Below, one piece after another: positions 9,347-16,783 of a stretch of 64,000 nucleotides of DNA. The position numbers and the translations under genes are program-made. Below the pieces are notes generated by a model. That model was not told the DNA's origin, made no database searches, and worked only from the letters and a program-made list of their open reading frames with translations. Position 1 is the first letter of the stretch, and each line of letters begins with the position of its first letter. Origin of the DNA: UBA668 sp041394605 (lineage in GTDB: Bacteria > Actinomycetota > Acidimicrobiia > Acidimicrobiales > Ilumatobacteraceae); contig JAWKHX010000004.1 in NCBI GenBank assembly GCA_041394605.1, positions 124,001 to 188,000 of the forward strand. The letters run 5' to 3'.

Positions 9347-10003
9347 TTACCGGGCGGGCGGGACGTCCTCGCCGAGATGGAACTGCCCGAGGTGCTCCTC
9401 CAGCAGGCGGCTGAGGCGATCGAGATCGATGCCCTCCACCGGGGCGGCGCCGGCCGCCGTCGGGGCAGTCGGGACGGGTGTGGGCGCCGGCGCGGGCGTC
9501 GGCGCGGGGAGGGCGTTCGGAACGTCGGCGGTGGTCGTGGGTGTGATCGGAACGACGGGCAGCTGCCGGGTGATCAGCGGCGGGGGGATGGCCGGCAGGT
9601 GCGGCGTGGGGATGAGCGGTGCGGAGACCACGGCCAACTCCTCGGCGGGAGCGGGTACCCGAGTGCCGCTGCGCAGCTCGTCCACGGCGGCGCCCAGTTG
9701 GGCGAGCCGCTCATTGGTGGCGATCGTGGTCTTCTGGTGCATCGCCTCGATCCGCTCCAACAGCATCTGCGTGGCCTGCTCCATGCGGCTGTTGTCGGGG
9801 CGGGGAGCCGCATCGGCAACGGCGGTCGTGGCCGTGCGCTGCTGCACCTCGCCGAGCGCCGCCTCCAGCGCGGCCAGCCGTGCGTCGGTGGCGTCACGGA
9901 GTGCGTGGAGCTCGACGCGAACGTCGTCGAGGCGCGCGTCGACGGCCTGGAGCACCGAACGCACGAGGCGTTCGATCTTGTCGTCCGTGCCGTCGGCTTC
10001 CAT
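9347..10003 (-). CDS. Coiled-coil protein with Pro/Thr-rich tail, partner of the DUF4388-like gene
   Basis: 218 aa starting MEADGTDDKIERLVRSVLQ. Residues about 5-115 have heptad-like spacing (ARLDDVRVELHALRDATDARL, then a second helix with MEQATQMLLERIEAM) and probably form a coiled coil. Residues 130-190 are a low-complexity Pro/Thr/Ala linker. The C-terminus LDRLSRLLEEHLGQFHLGE is a short amphipathic helix. ATG 10003 lies 2 bp after the stop of the upstream DUF4388-like gene, so the two are translationally coupled. No enzymatic motif is present. A scaffold or localisation role beside the conservon is inference from position. Confidence 0.75.
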   Translation of the reverse strand: MEADGTDDKIERLVRSVLQAVDARLDDVRVELHALRDATDARLAALEAALGEVQQRTATTAVADAAPRPDNSRMEQATQMLLERIEAMHQKTTIATNERLAQLGAAVDELRSGTRVPAPAEELAVVSAPLIPTPHLPAIPPPLITRQLPVVPITPTTTADVPNALPAPTPAPAPTPVPTAPTAAGAAPVEGIDLDRLSRLLEEHLGQFHLGEDVPPAR

Positions 10004-10005
10004 GC

Positions 10006-11595
10006 TCAGCCCTTGCGGCCCTTGCGCCATCCACGCGACTTGCGGTCATCGCCGGCACCACTGGGCACCAGCTGAGGCTCGGCTTCCGGCACGGTCAACT
10101 CGTCGACCATTTCCCAGATCTGCACGGCGGCCATGTTCTGGGCCGCAGGTGTCCAGGTGGCCAGGTCGGGCACTTCTGCCATCTCGGCCGGCTGCGGCGT
10201 TGCCGTGGTGGCCGGCACGGCGGCCGAGCCGGGGCTGCCCAGGCGCGGCAGGTTGGCGTCGGCAGGAATCTGGGGCAGTGAGTCCTCCGCCGCGGCGCGG
10301 CGCGGCACCGCCGTGGGGGCGGCCGCCAGGTGCGGCAGACCCGCGGAGGGCGGCGCCGCCGGAGCGCTGTCGAAGGGCTCGTGGATCTCCTGCGGCGCTG
10401 TGGGGGCGGGAGCGGCGGCCGACAGGGGGGTCAACGCAGAGAGTGAGGTCAGCCCACTCGGGGTGTCAGTGGCGGGTGCCGGTGCGGGCTCGTGCACCTC
10501 CGGTTCGGCCGCCGCGGCGTCCGGCGCTGCCGCCGGCACGACCGGAACCACTTCGGTGATGGTGTCGCTGGGCGCCGGTTCGTCGCGCAGGGTCGCCAGG
10601 AGCGAGGCGGCCGACTCGCGGCGCGGCTCGGGGCGGGGCTCCTCGGCGCGCAGCACCGCGAGCAGTGACGGGGTGCCGCCAACCTCCGGCTCCGTCACGA
10701 CGGGCTCGGCGATGACCTCGGGCTCGGCGACGATCTCGGGCTCGGCGATGACCTCGGGCTCGGCGACCACCTCGGGCTCGGGAGTGGCTTCAGCGTCGGC
10801 GACGAGCTCGGGCTCGGCGATGACCTCGGCTTCGGCGACCACCGTCGGCTCCGGGATGACCTCGGGTTCGGCGACCACCGTCGGCTCCTCGGCCTGCGGT
10901 GCGGGCCGCAACGAGGGAATCGAAAGCGACGCAGGCTGGAACACCGGCTCGGCCGGAACGTCGGGCTCGGAGGCCACGGCGGTCACGGCGGTCGACTCGG
11001 TGTCGGCATCGTCCACGGACACGGGGGCGGCGGCCAGATGGATCGCCGGTTCCACGGGCGTGAACGCCGGCTCGGCCACCTCGGCCGGCGGCTGGGTCAC
11101 GGCCACGTCGTCGACCGCAGGTGCGGCCGCCGGCACCGCGGCCACCGGCTCGTACACCGGCTGCGGCTCGTCGCGGGTCCACAGGTGGATGCCGGAGGAG
11201 TGCTGACGAAGGGGGAACAGTTCGACCGTCGCCACCGGTTGCTGGGCCACGGTCTCCAGCAGCTTCTCGGTCGCCATCTCGATGGTCAGCTCCACGGCGT
11301 CACGGTCGATCGTCGGGTCGCGGTGGAACAGCCGGGCCAGTGACACCACATCACCCACGTGCACGGCGCCGCGCTCCAACTGTGTGGCGGTGAGAACGCC
11401 GAAGTTCACCAGGCGCGTCCCCAGCGCCGGGTCACCCTCACGTTCGGCGAAGTACACCCGGCCGGCCGCCACGAAGAGTCGCAACCGCGGGTTGGCCCCG
11501 ACATGGGCCGAGCCCGTGAATCGCTCCGTGCGGAGCTGGGCGACGAAGCTCCAGATGGGGTCGTCGCCACCGAAGTTCTGCAACTGAGTGCGCAC
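10006..11595 (-). CDS. DUF4388-like (PatA-type) domain protein with long acidic repeat linker
   Basis: 529 aa from a GTG start with a good ribosome binding site (GGGAGGA, 8 nt upstream). Residues 1-135 (RTQLQNFGG, GSAHVGANPRLRLFVAAGRVYFAE, LGTRLVNFGVLT) match the pattern of DUF4388/PatA-type domains, found in bacterial gliding, polarity and two-component proteins. Residues about 145-500 are a disordered Ala/Pro/Glu linker with tandem EPEVIAEPE-type repeats. The last 30 residues are basic (RKSRGWRKGRKG). It is divergent from the conservon kinase and cotranscribed with the coiled-coil gene. I infer a signalling adaptor. The longer open frame upstream of 11595 is antisense to the kinase gene and was not used. 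Confidence 0.72.
   Translation of the reverse strand: MRTQLQNFGGDDPIWSFVAQLRTERFTGSAHVGANPRLRLFVAAGRVYFAEREGDPALGTRLVNFGVLTATQLERGAVHVGDVVSLARLFHRDPTIDRDAVELTIEMATEKLLETVAQQPVATVELFPLRQHSSGIHLWTRDEPQPVYEPVAAVPAAAPAVDDVAVTQPPAEVAEPAFTPVEPAIHLAAAPVSVDDADTESTAVTAVASEPDVPAEPVFQPASLSIPSLRPAPQAEEPTVVAEPEVIPEPTVVAEAEVIAEPELVADAEATPEPEVVAEPEVIAEPEIVAEPEVIAEPVVTEPEVGGTPSLLAVLRAEEPRPEPRRESAASLLATLRDEPAPSDTITEVVPVVPAAAPDAAAAEPEVHEPAPAPATDTPSGLTSLSALTPLSAAAPAPTAPQEIHEPFDSAPAAPPSAGLPHLAAAPTAVPRRAAAEDSLPQIPADANLPRLGSPGSAAVPATTATPQPAEMAEVPDLATWTPAAQNMAAVQIWEMVDELTVPEAEPQLVPSGAGDDRKSRGWRKGRKG
10699..10888. repeat. Tandem 18-bp-type coding repeats in the DUF4388-like gene
   Basis: About ten imperfect copies of an 18-bp unit close to CTCGGGCTCGGCGATGAC are read on the - strand as EPEVIAEPE/EPEIVAEPE. 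They encode an acidic, probably extended segment. The copies differ mostly by synonymous or conservative changes. The copy number is likely to vary between strains by slippage. Confidence 0.8.
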
Positions 11596-11670
11596 CGTCC
11601 GAGTCCTCCCGTGTTCCCTCGCGTCGGAGAAGCGTGTTCGGAGAAGGAATCGGCGCTCGTGCCGTTCAGC

Positions 11671-11698
11671 TTGAGGAATTTCCAAGGAATCCTCAAGT
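11671..11698. promoter_or_regulatory. Inverted repeat between the conservon and the DUF4388-like gene
   Basis: CTTGAGGA (11671-11678) and TCCTCAAG (11691-11698) are perfect 8-bp arms around a 12-nt AT-richer centre (ATTTCCAAGGAA) that continues the partial symmetry. It sits in the 192-bp region between the divergent starts at 11595 and 11788, the longest gap of this part of the window, and is much less GC-rich than its surroundings. It could be an operator controlling both directions. The protein that would bind it is unknown. Confidence 0.5.
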
Positions 11699-11787
11699 TG
11701 CCCACGCGCCACGCCGATGACACGTCGCCGCTGACTCGACGGGTGGGTGCGGCCAGGGACTGACCCTGCTCGGAAAGGAACGGGCGA

Positions 11788-13869
11788 ATGCTTCGACGGA
11801 TGAAGATCGGCGGGCGACTCAACCTGCTCATCATGGTGCCGCTGCTGGCCCTCATCGCCTCTGCCGCGGTGGGCTATCTGGCCCTCCAGCGCTCCAGCGT
11901 CCGCGGTGACGAGTACAAGGCGCTGAAGATGGCACAGGACCTGAAGGCCGACACAGCGCCGCCGCCGGCCAACCTCCTGGAGGCCTGGGCGAACGTCAAC
12001 CAGGTCGCCGTGATCGCCTCTGCCGACGGCTGGACGGCAGACTCGCACGCGGAGATCGACGAGCACATGGCAGTGATCGAGGCTGCCCGTGCCCGGTTCG
12101 ACAGCGCGATGGCCTACTGGGCCGGTCAAAGCCTCGACCCGCGCGTGCAGGCACGCCTGGTGGAGATCGGTGGCGACATCGGCGACAAGTTCTTCGCCGA
12201 CATCGACACCCAGATCAAGCCGGCCATCGCCGCCGAGGACACTGCAGCCCTGTTGGCTGCGGTGCGCGGGATGGAGTGGCGGTTCGACGTGCAGCAGACC
12301 GGTGTGGACCGCGCGCTGACGTGGGCCACCGAGGACGTCGCCGCCCGTGAGCAGTCGACCAACGACTACGTGGGCACCGTGATCATGGTGGCCGGCATCG
12401 CCATCGGCGCGCTGCTGCTGATCACCCTGCTGCTCTCCGTTCGGGTGCGTCGTTCCATCGTCCGGCCGATCCGTGCGCTGGCCGAGCAGGCCAAGGCAGT
12501 CGCCACCCGTCAGCTGCCCGAGGTCGTGCAGACCGTGCAGGACCTGCCCGCCGATGCACCCACCCCGCACCTGCCGGCCTTCGAAGTGCAGACCCGGGAC
12601 GAGCTGGCCGAGCTGGGTGCCAGCTTCAACTCCGTGCAGGACGCCGCCGTGGACCTGGCCGCCGAGCAGGCCGTGGCCCGTCGCATCGTGTCGGAGAACC
12701 TGGTCAACATCGCTCGCCGGAACCAGAACCTCCTCGGCCGTACGCTGGGCTTCATCTCCACGCTGGAGCAGGGTGAGCGCGACCCCGAGGCGTTGGACAA
12801 CCTGTTCCGCCTGGACCACCTGACCACCCGCATGCGACGGAACGCCCAGTCGCTGCTGGTGCTGGCCGGCGCCGAGCCGACCCGCCTGTGGGCCCCGCCC
12901 GTGCCCGTCGGCGACGTGGTCCGCGCCGCCCTCTCCGAGGTGGAGAACTACGGCCAGGTGGAGCTCGCCGACCTCGGCGAGATCGGCGTGCAGGGTGCCG
13001 TCGCCGGCGAGGTGGCCCACCTGCTGGCCGAACTGCTGGAAAACGCCACCAGCTTCTCGCCGCCGAACAGCCCGGTGACGGTGGTTGGTCGCGCCGTGCC
13101 TGATGGCCACCAGTTGGCGATCTTCGACTATGGCCTGGGCATGTCCGCCGACGATCTGGCCGACGCCAACCGCCGCCTCAACCAGGTTGCGGCGTTCGAC
13201 CGTGAGTCGAACAAGATGCTGGGCTTCCAGGTGGTCGCCCGCCTCGCGGCCCGCCACGAGATCAAGGTGATGCTCACCACGACCCCTGGTGGCACCGGCG
13301 TCACCGCCATCGTCCGCCTCCCGAAGTCCATCCTCGAGGTGGTCGGTGCTGCCGCAGCGACGCCGGTGGCCGACATCCCCGCGGCTGCGGAGCGCTTGAC
13401 GGCGCCGCTGACCCCGGCCCCGGTGGCCGCCCCGGTGGCGGTGTTGGCGGAGCCGAAGCCGACGGAGATGAGCGACGAGGCGCTCTGGGCATCGATGCAC
13501 CAGGCCGAAGAGCACAGCAGGGTTCCGGAGTCGCCGAGCCTGGCCGGCTTGGCCCCGCTGCCGCCGTCCCTGTCGCCGATCTCGTCGCCCGTCGTCGAAC
13601 CGCCTGCCCCGGCCGCGCCCGTCGCTCCGTCCGTGGCGTCGATGGTCAAGCCGGGAGCGGACCCGTTGCTGCCCCCAGCGCCCACCCAGGCGGAGGCGGG
13701 CACGACCTCGAGCGGCCTCACCAAGCGGGTCCGTGGCGCCCAGATGCCGGACCTCGGCGTCGCCGCCACCGATCCGCACACCCACCGCCCTGCCGACGAA
13801 GTGCGGTCCACGCTGGCGAGCCTGCAGCGTGGCCTGGACCTCGGCCGCCAGCGCGGTGACGACGACTGA
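11788..13869 (+). CDS. Conservon sensor histidine kinase-like protein (CvnA type)
   Basis: 693 aa. Membrane segments at about residues 13-33 and 195-218 flank an extracytoplasmic sensor region (about 34-194). A HAMP-like stretch follows (RRSIVRPIRALAEQ). The kinase core has a histidine in LDHLTTRMRRN (His344), an N-box ELLENATSFSPP (about 415) and a G-box DYGLGMS. Residues after about 530 are a disordered Pro/Ala-rich tail. This is the first gene of the four-gene conservon order known from Streptomyces: kinase, roadblock, DUF742, GTPase. The start is fixed by GGAAAGGA 8-9 nt upstream. Conservons act like membrane-linked G-protein switches, but the signal here is unknown. Confidence 0.92.
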   Translation: MLRRMKIGGRLNLLIMVPLLALIASAAVGYLALQRSSVRGDEYKALKMAQDLKADTAPPPANLLEAWANVNQVAVIASADGWTADSHAEIDEHMAVIEAARARFDSAMAYWAGQSLDPRVQARLVEIGGDIGDKFFADIDTQIKPAIAAEDTAALLAAVRGMEWRFDVQQTGVDRALTWATEDVAAREQSTNDYVGTVIMVAGIAIGALLLITLLLSVRVRRSIVRPIRALAEQAKAVATRQLPEVVQTVQDLPADAPTPHLPAFEVQTRDELAELGASFNSVQDAAVDLAAEQAVARRIVSENLVNIARRNQNLLGRTLGFISTLEQGERDPEALDNLFRLDHLTTRMRRNAQSLLVLAGAEPTRLWAPPVPVGDVVRAALSEVENYGQVELADLGEIGVQGAVAGEVAHLLAELLENATSFSPPNSPVTVVGRAVPDGHQLAIFDYGLGMSADDLADANRRLNQVAAFDRESNKMLGFQVVARLAARHEIKVMLTTTPGGTGVTAIVRLPKSILEVVGAAAATPVADIPAAAERLTAPLTPAPVAAPVAVLAEPKPTEMSDEALWASMHQAEEHSRVPESPSLAGLAPLPPSLSPISSPVVEPPAPAAPVAPSVASMVKPGADPLLPPAPTQAEAGTTSSGLTKRVRGAQMPDLGVAATDPHTHRPADEVRSTLASLQRGLDLGRQRGDDD

Positions 13870-13901
13870 CCCCCACCCCGCGAGCGACAAGGAGCAACCA
13901 G

Positions 13902-14324
13902 ATGGCTCTGTCCGACAAGGCCAACAACGTCAACTGGCTGATGGCCAACTTCGTGCGCAGCACGCCGGGAGTTGAGCAGGCGGTCGCGGTGTCGTCCGAC
14001 GGCCTCCTGATCGCCCTCAGCTCCCAGTTGGAGCGGGCTGCGGCCGACAAGCTGGCGGCGATCATCACCGGCATGCGAGCCCTCGCCCACGGCGCCGCCG
14101 GCGAGTTGGCCAAGGGCCAGGTGATGCAGGTGTTGGTGGAGATGGCCAACGGCTACCTCTTCGTGGCCGCGATCTCCGGCGGCTCCACCCTCGGCGTCGT
14201 GGCCGCACGCGACAGTGATCTCGGCTTGGTCGGCTACGAGATCACGCTGCTCGTGGAACGGGTCGGCGCCCAGCTGACCCCGGCGCTCATCAGCGAGCTG
14301 AAGAACTCGCTCGTGGCGGTGTAG
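13902..14324 (+). CDS. Roadblock/LC7 domain protein (CvnB type)
   Basis: 140 aa, a single roadblock/LC7 domain (NVNWLMANFVRSTPGVEQAVAVSSDGLLIALS, about residues 9-40, interrupted here only for length by my quotation of its two halves NVNWLMANF and AVAVSSDGLL). Such proteins dimerise and bind MglA/Ras-like GTPases, as MglB does as GTPase activator in Myxococcus. It is gene two of the conservon, with AAGGAG before its ATG and 32 bp after the kinase stop. It is expected to regulate the GTPase encoded at 14748. Confidence 0.93.
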   Translation: MALSDKANNVNWLMANFVRSTPGVEQAVAVSSDGLLIALSSQLERAAADKLAAIITGMRALAHGAAGELAKGQVMQVLVEMANGYLFVAAISGGSTLGVVAARDSDLGLVGYEITLLVERVGAQLTPALISELKNSLVAV

Positions 14325-14326
14325 CC

Positions 14327-14764
14327 ATGGACGACTTCAGCGGCGACGACATGCAGGTGCCGCTGGTCCGCCCGTTCATCGAGCACCGGCGGACCGTTCG
14401 GCCCGCGCACGAGGACGACGGTGAGATGGCGCTCTCGGGCGTCCGCGCGTACACCATGACAGGAGGTCGGGCGCACGCGGCCGTCCACCTCGAGTTCGAG
14501 ACGATGCTGCAGACGACGGCCGCCGGTCGTGAAGCGCTGACGGCGATGAAGTTCGAGCGTGCGGACATCCTGACGCTCGGCCGCAACGAGCCGCTGTCCG
14601 TCGCCGAACTGTCCGCCCGCCTCCACGTGCCCATCGGTGTGGTGCGAGTGGTTGCCGCCGACCTTCTCTCCGAAGGCATGTTGGAAGCATTCCAGCCGAG
14701 CGCGAACGTCGCCGACGACGTGCTCCTGATCACGAGGTTGATTGCCGGTGTCCGTGCTCTCTGA
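14327..14764 (+). CDS. DUF742 protein (CvnC type)
   Basis: 145 aa. VRAYTMTGGRAHAAVHLEFE (about residues 38-57) and the later LSVAELSARLHVPIGVVRVV (about 89-108) are the two halves of a DUF742 domain, which resembles a winged helix. In other actinobacteria it always lies between the roadblock and GTPase genes. It starts 2 bp after the roadblock stop. Its 3' end overlaps the GTPase gene start, so the two are translated together. Its biochemical role in conservons is not established. Confidence 0.92.
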   Translation: MDDFSGDDMQVPLVRPFIEHRRTVRPAHEDDGEMALSGVRAYTMTGGRAHAAVHLEFETMLQTTAAGREALTAMKFERADILTLGRNEPLSVAELSARLHVPIGVVRVVAADLLSEGMLEAFQPSANVADDVLLITRLIAGVRAL

Positions 14765-15359
14765 TACACCCACCCGCTCCGTTGCCACCGGGCCCGTGCC
14801 GGTGAAGATCATCATCGCCGGCGGCTTCGGCGTCGGGAAGACGACGTTCGTCGGGGCGATCTCCGACATCAAGCCGCTCACCACCGAGGCGGCGATGACC
14901 GACCTCAGTGAGGGGGTGGACAACCGCGGTGACGTGGTCACCAAGACCACCACCACCGTGGCCATGGACTTCGGCCGGGTTGCCGTGGACGAGGCGATCG
15001 TGCTGTACCTGTTCGGCACTCCGGGGCAGGACCGCTTCGGATTCATGTGGAACGACCTCATCCAGGGCGCGCTCGGTGCGGTGGTGCTGGTGGACAGCCG
15101 TCGGATCGAGGACTCGTTCCCCGCGCTGGACTACTTCGAGAACCGCAGCGTGCCGTTCGTGGTGGCCGTGAACCGGTTCGGCGGCCAGCTGTACCACACG
15201 ATCGAGGAGATCCGCGATGCGCTCTCCATCGCTCACCACGTGCCGGTGGTGACCACCGACGCACGGGGTCGCAGCGCGGTGAAGGAGACCGTGCTCAGCC
15301 TGTTGGACGTGGTGCTGAACCGGGCGCTGGCCAAAGCCCGTGGCGAGGGGCAGGGCTGA
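14748..15359 (+). CDS. Conservon GTP-binding protein (CvnD type, MglA-like)
   Basis: About 203 aa small GTPase. Walker A GGFGVGKTT (about residues 24-32), the switch-II-like FGTPGQDRFGFMW (about 89-101) and VAVNRFGG, at the place of the guanine-specificity NKxD motif, are visible. The last is degenerate (NRFG rather than NKxD), as is usual for CvnD proteins. The start overlaps the DUF742 gene; TTG 14742, GTG 14748 and GTG 14754 are all possible. It is the output component of the conservon. Its effectors are unknown, and the DUF4388-like and coiled-coil proteins encoded divergently are candidates. Confidence 0.9.
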   Translation: MSVLSDTPTRSVATGPVPVKIIIAGGFGVGKTTFVGAISDIKPLTTEAAMTDLSEGVDNRGDVVTKTTTTVAMDFGRVAVDEAIVLYLFGTPGQDRFGFMWNDLIQGALGAVVLVDSRRIEDSFPALDYFENRSVPFVVAVNRFGGQLYHTIEEIRDALSIAHHVPVVTTDARGRSAVKETVLSLLDVVLNRALAKARGEGQG

Positions 15360-15380
15360 CCCGTCGCTCGAGGCTGTCGC

Positions 15381-15647
15381 TCACCAGAGCTGCAGTTGTT
15401 CCCAGGTGATCGCGACGTCGCTGACGGTCTGCCAGGTGAGGCGGCCGCGGCTGCCGGGCCGGCGCACCTCCACCCGCTCGGGCCGCAGGCTGCGCGCCGC
15501 GCCGTTGGCATCGAACACGGTGACGCTGCCGTCCACGGCCACACCCTGCATGCGCCCGGCGAACCACCGGCCGGCGTCGCCCTTGCGGAAGCGCACGGCC
15601 TCACCGGCCTTCAGCCCGAGGCGTTGCAGCGTGGCCGTGTCGATCAC
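15381..15647 (-). CDS. Uncharacterised 88-aa protein coupled to an SDR gene
   Basis: 88 aa, not recognised. It starts at GTG 15647 inside the stop of the SDR gene (GTGA overlap of 4 nt), so it is translated by coupling. The sequence is basic in the middle (RSLRPERVEVRRPGSRGRL) and predicted mainly beta, with two or three strands (EAVRFRKGD, GSVTVFDANG), which recalls small barrel domains. No cysteines or membrane segment are present. It ends 21 bp before the convergent conservon GTPase gene. The GTGA junction and clean frame make it a real gene in my view. Confidence 0.6.
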   Translation of the reverse strand: MIDTATLQRLGLKAGEAVRFRKGDAGRWFAGRMQGVAVDGSVTVFDANGAARSLRPERVEVRRPGSRGRLTWQTVSDVAITWEQLQLW

Positions 15648-16453
15648 GCGGGGTCCGCCATCCGGGCCTGCAGCTTGCGCATCCCTGCCAGCCAGCGAGC
15701 CGGGTCGGCTGCCTTGCGCTGCAGGTAGGTGAGCACCTCGGGGTGGGGGAGGATCAGGAAGTCCTCCGCCCGGATGGCCGCCACCACCACCTCGGCGACA
15801 TCGGCGGGTTCCAGCACCGTGCCGGCCGACCGCACGACCGCGCTGCTGATGCCCACCGTAGGGTCGTCGCCGGCGCGCAGCATGGCGGTGTTGACGCCTT
15901 GAGGGCACAGGCAACTGACCTTCAGGCCGCGGTCGCCGTAGGTGATGCTGAGCCACTCGGCGAACGCCACCGCGGCGTGCTTGGTGAGCGTGTACGGCGC
16001 CGAGCCGATCTGGCTCAGCAGGCCGGCAGCCGAGGCGGTGGAGCAGAAGTAGCCCTCGCCGCGGGCCAACCAGCCGGGCAGCAGTGCACGGGCGGCCCAC
16101 CGGTGGGCGTGCACGTTGACGGCGAACGCCAACTCCCACTCGTCCTCGGGGCTCATCGGGTCGCGGCCGATGCCGACACCGGCATTGGCGAAGAACAGAT
16201 CGATCGGCCCGAAGGCTGCCTCCGCCGCAGCCACCAGCGCGACGTTGCCGGCTTCGGTGCCCACGTCTGCCGGAACGGCGACGGCGCTGCCGGCGCGGAC
16301 CGCGTTCAGCCGCCCTGCCACCTCGCCCACGGCCTCTGCCTGCACGTCGCTGAGCACCACCCTGGCGCCCTCGGCGTGGAAACGGGCGGCCAGTGCCTCG
16401 CCGATGCCACCCGCCGCGCCGGTGACCACCACATGCCGCCCGCTCAGTTCCAT
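15644..16453 (-). CDS. Short-chain dehydrogenase/reductase (classical SDR)
   Basis: A 269-aa Rossmann-fold NAD(P)-dependent oxidoreductase. The cofactor motif TGAAGGIG is at about residues 12-19, NAG at about 87-89, the active-site serine is in STASAAG and the catalytic pair is YTLTK (Tyr and Lys). The Asp in VVLSDVQ at the end of beta-2 suggests a preference for NAD(H). ATG 16453 has TACGAT 6 nt upstream, so the mRNA is probably leaderless. The 88-aa gene is coupled downstream. The substrate is unknown. Confidence 0.92.
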   Translation of the reverse strand: MELSGRHVVVTGAAGGIGEALAARFHAEGARVVLSDVQAEAVGEVAGRLNAVRAGSAVAVPADVGTEAGNVALVAAAEAAFGPIDLFFANAGVGIGRDPMSPEDEWELAFAVNVHAHRWAARALLPGWLARGEGYFCSTASAAGLLSQIGSAPYTLTKHAAVAFAEWLSITYGDRGLKVSCLCPQGVNTAMLRAGDDPTVGISSAVVRSAGTVLEPADVAEVVVAAIRAEDFLILPHPEVLTYLQRKAADPARWLAGMRKLQARMADPA

Positions 16454-16576
16454 GGCGGCATCGTAGGCGGCGGCACCCGTCACGGTTGGGACGCCCCTCC
16501 GGGCCGCTACCATGCGCGTCAGGACCCGCTGCGCGCGCTACGTTCGCAGCACGTTCCGGCGAAAAGGAGCACCAGG

Positions 16577-16762
16577 ATGACCGAGACCAACGACGCCGTC
16601 ATCACCGAGGCACTGGGCGTCATCGACAAGGCGCTGGCCAAGATGATGAGTCGCGAACTGGTCTCTTCGGGCGAGATCACGGATGTCCTGCTGGACGTTC
16701 GCAGTCTGCTCACCATGCCGGCGGCGCAGGACGCCCCGGCAACTGCCGGCGCCCCTCGCTGA
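16577..16762 (+). CDS. Small acidic protein of unknown function, 61 aa
   Basis: 61 aa, not recognised. It reads MTETNDAVITEALGVIDKAL and continues with a helical stretch MMSRELVSSGEITDVLLDVR; most of the chain is predicted helical, and the tail is a short Ala/Pro-rich end. Support for a real gene comes from AAGGAG 7-8 nt before the ATG, one of the best ribosome binding sites in the window, and from a TACGTT -10-like hexamer at 16539-16544. It is divergent from the SDR gene. It has no cysteines, membrane segment or HTH that I can see. Confidence 0.65.
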   Translation: MTETNDAVITEALGVIDKALAKMMSRELVSSGEITDVLLDVRSLLTMPAAQDAPATAGAPR

Positions 16763-16783
16763 CCCGGCCACGCTGCTCGCCCC

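Noticed and set aside
10699..10888. CRISPR-like direct repeats
   Set aside because: The units are contiguous, in frame and code for an acidic linker; there are no unique spacers.
11596..13890. The long - strand open frame that extends the DUF4388-like gene upstream by about 765 codons
   Set aside because: It is antisense to the conservon kinase, whose motifs and ribosome site are clear. The real gene starts at GTG 11595 with its own Shine-Dalgarno.
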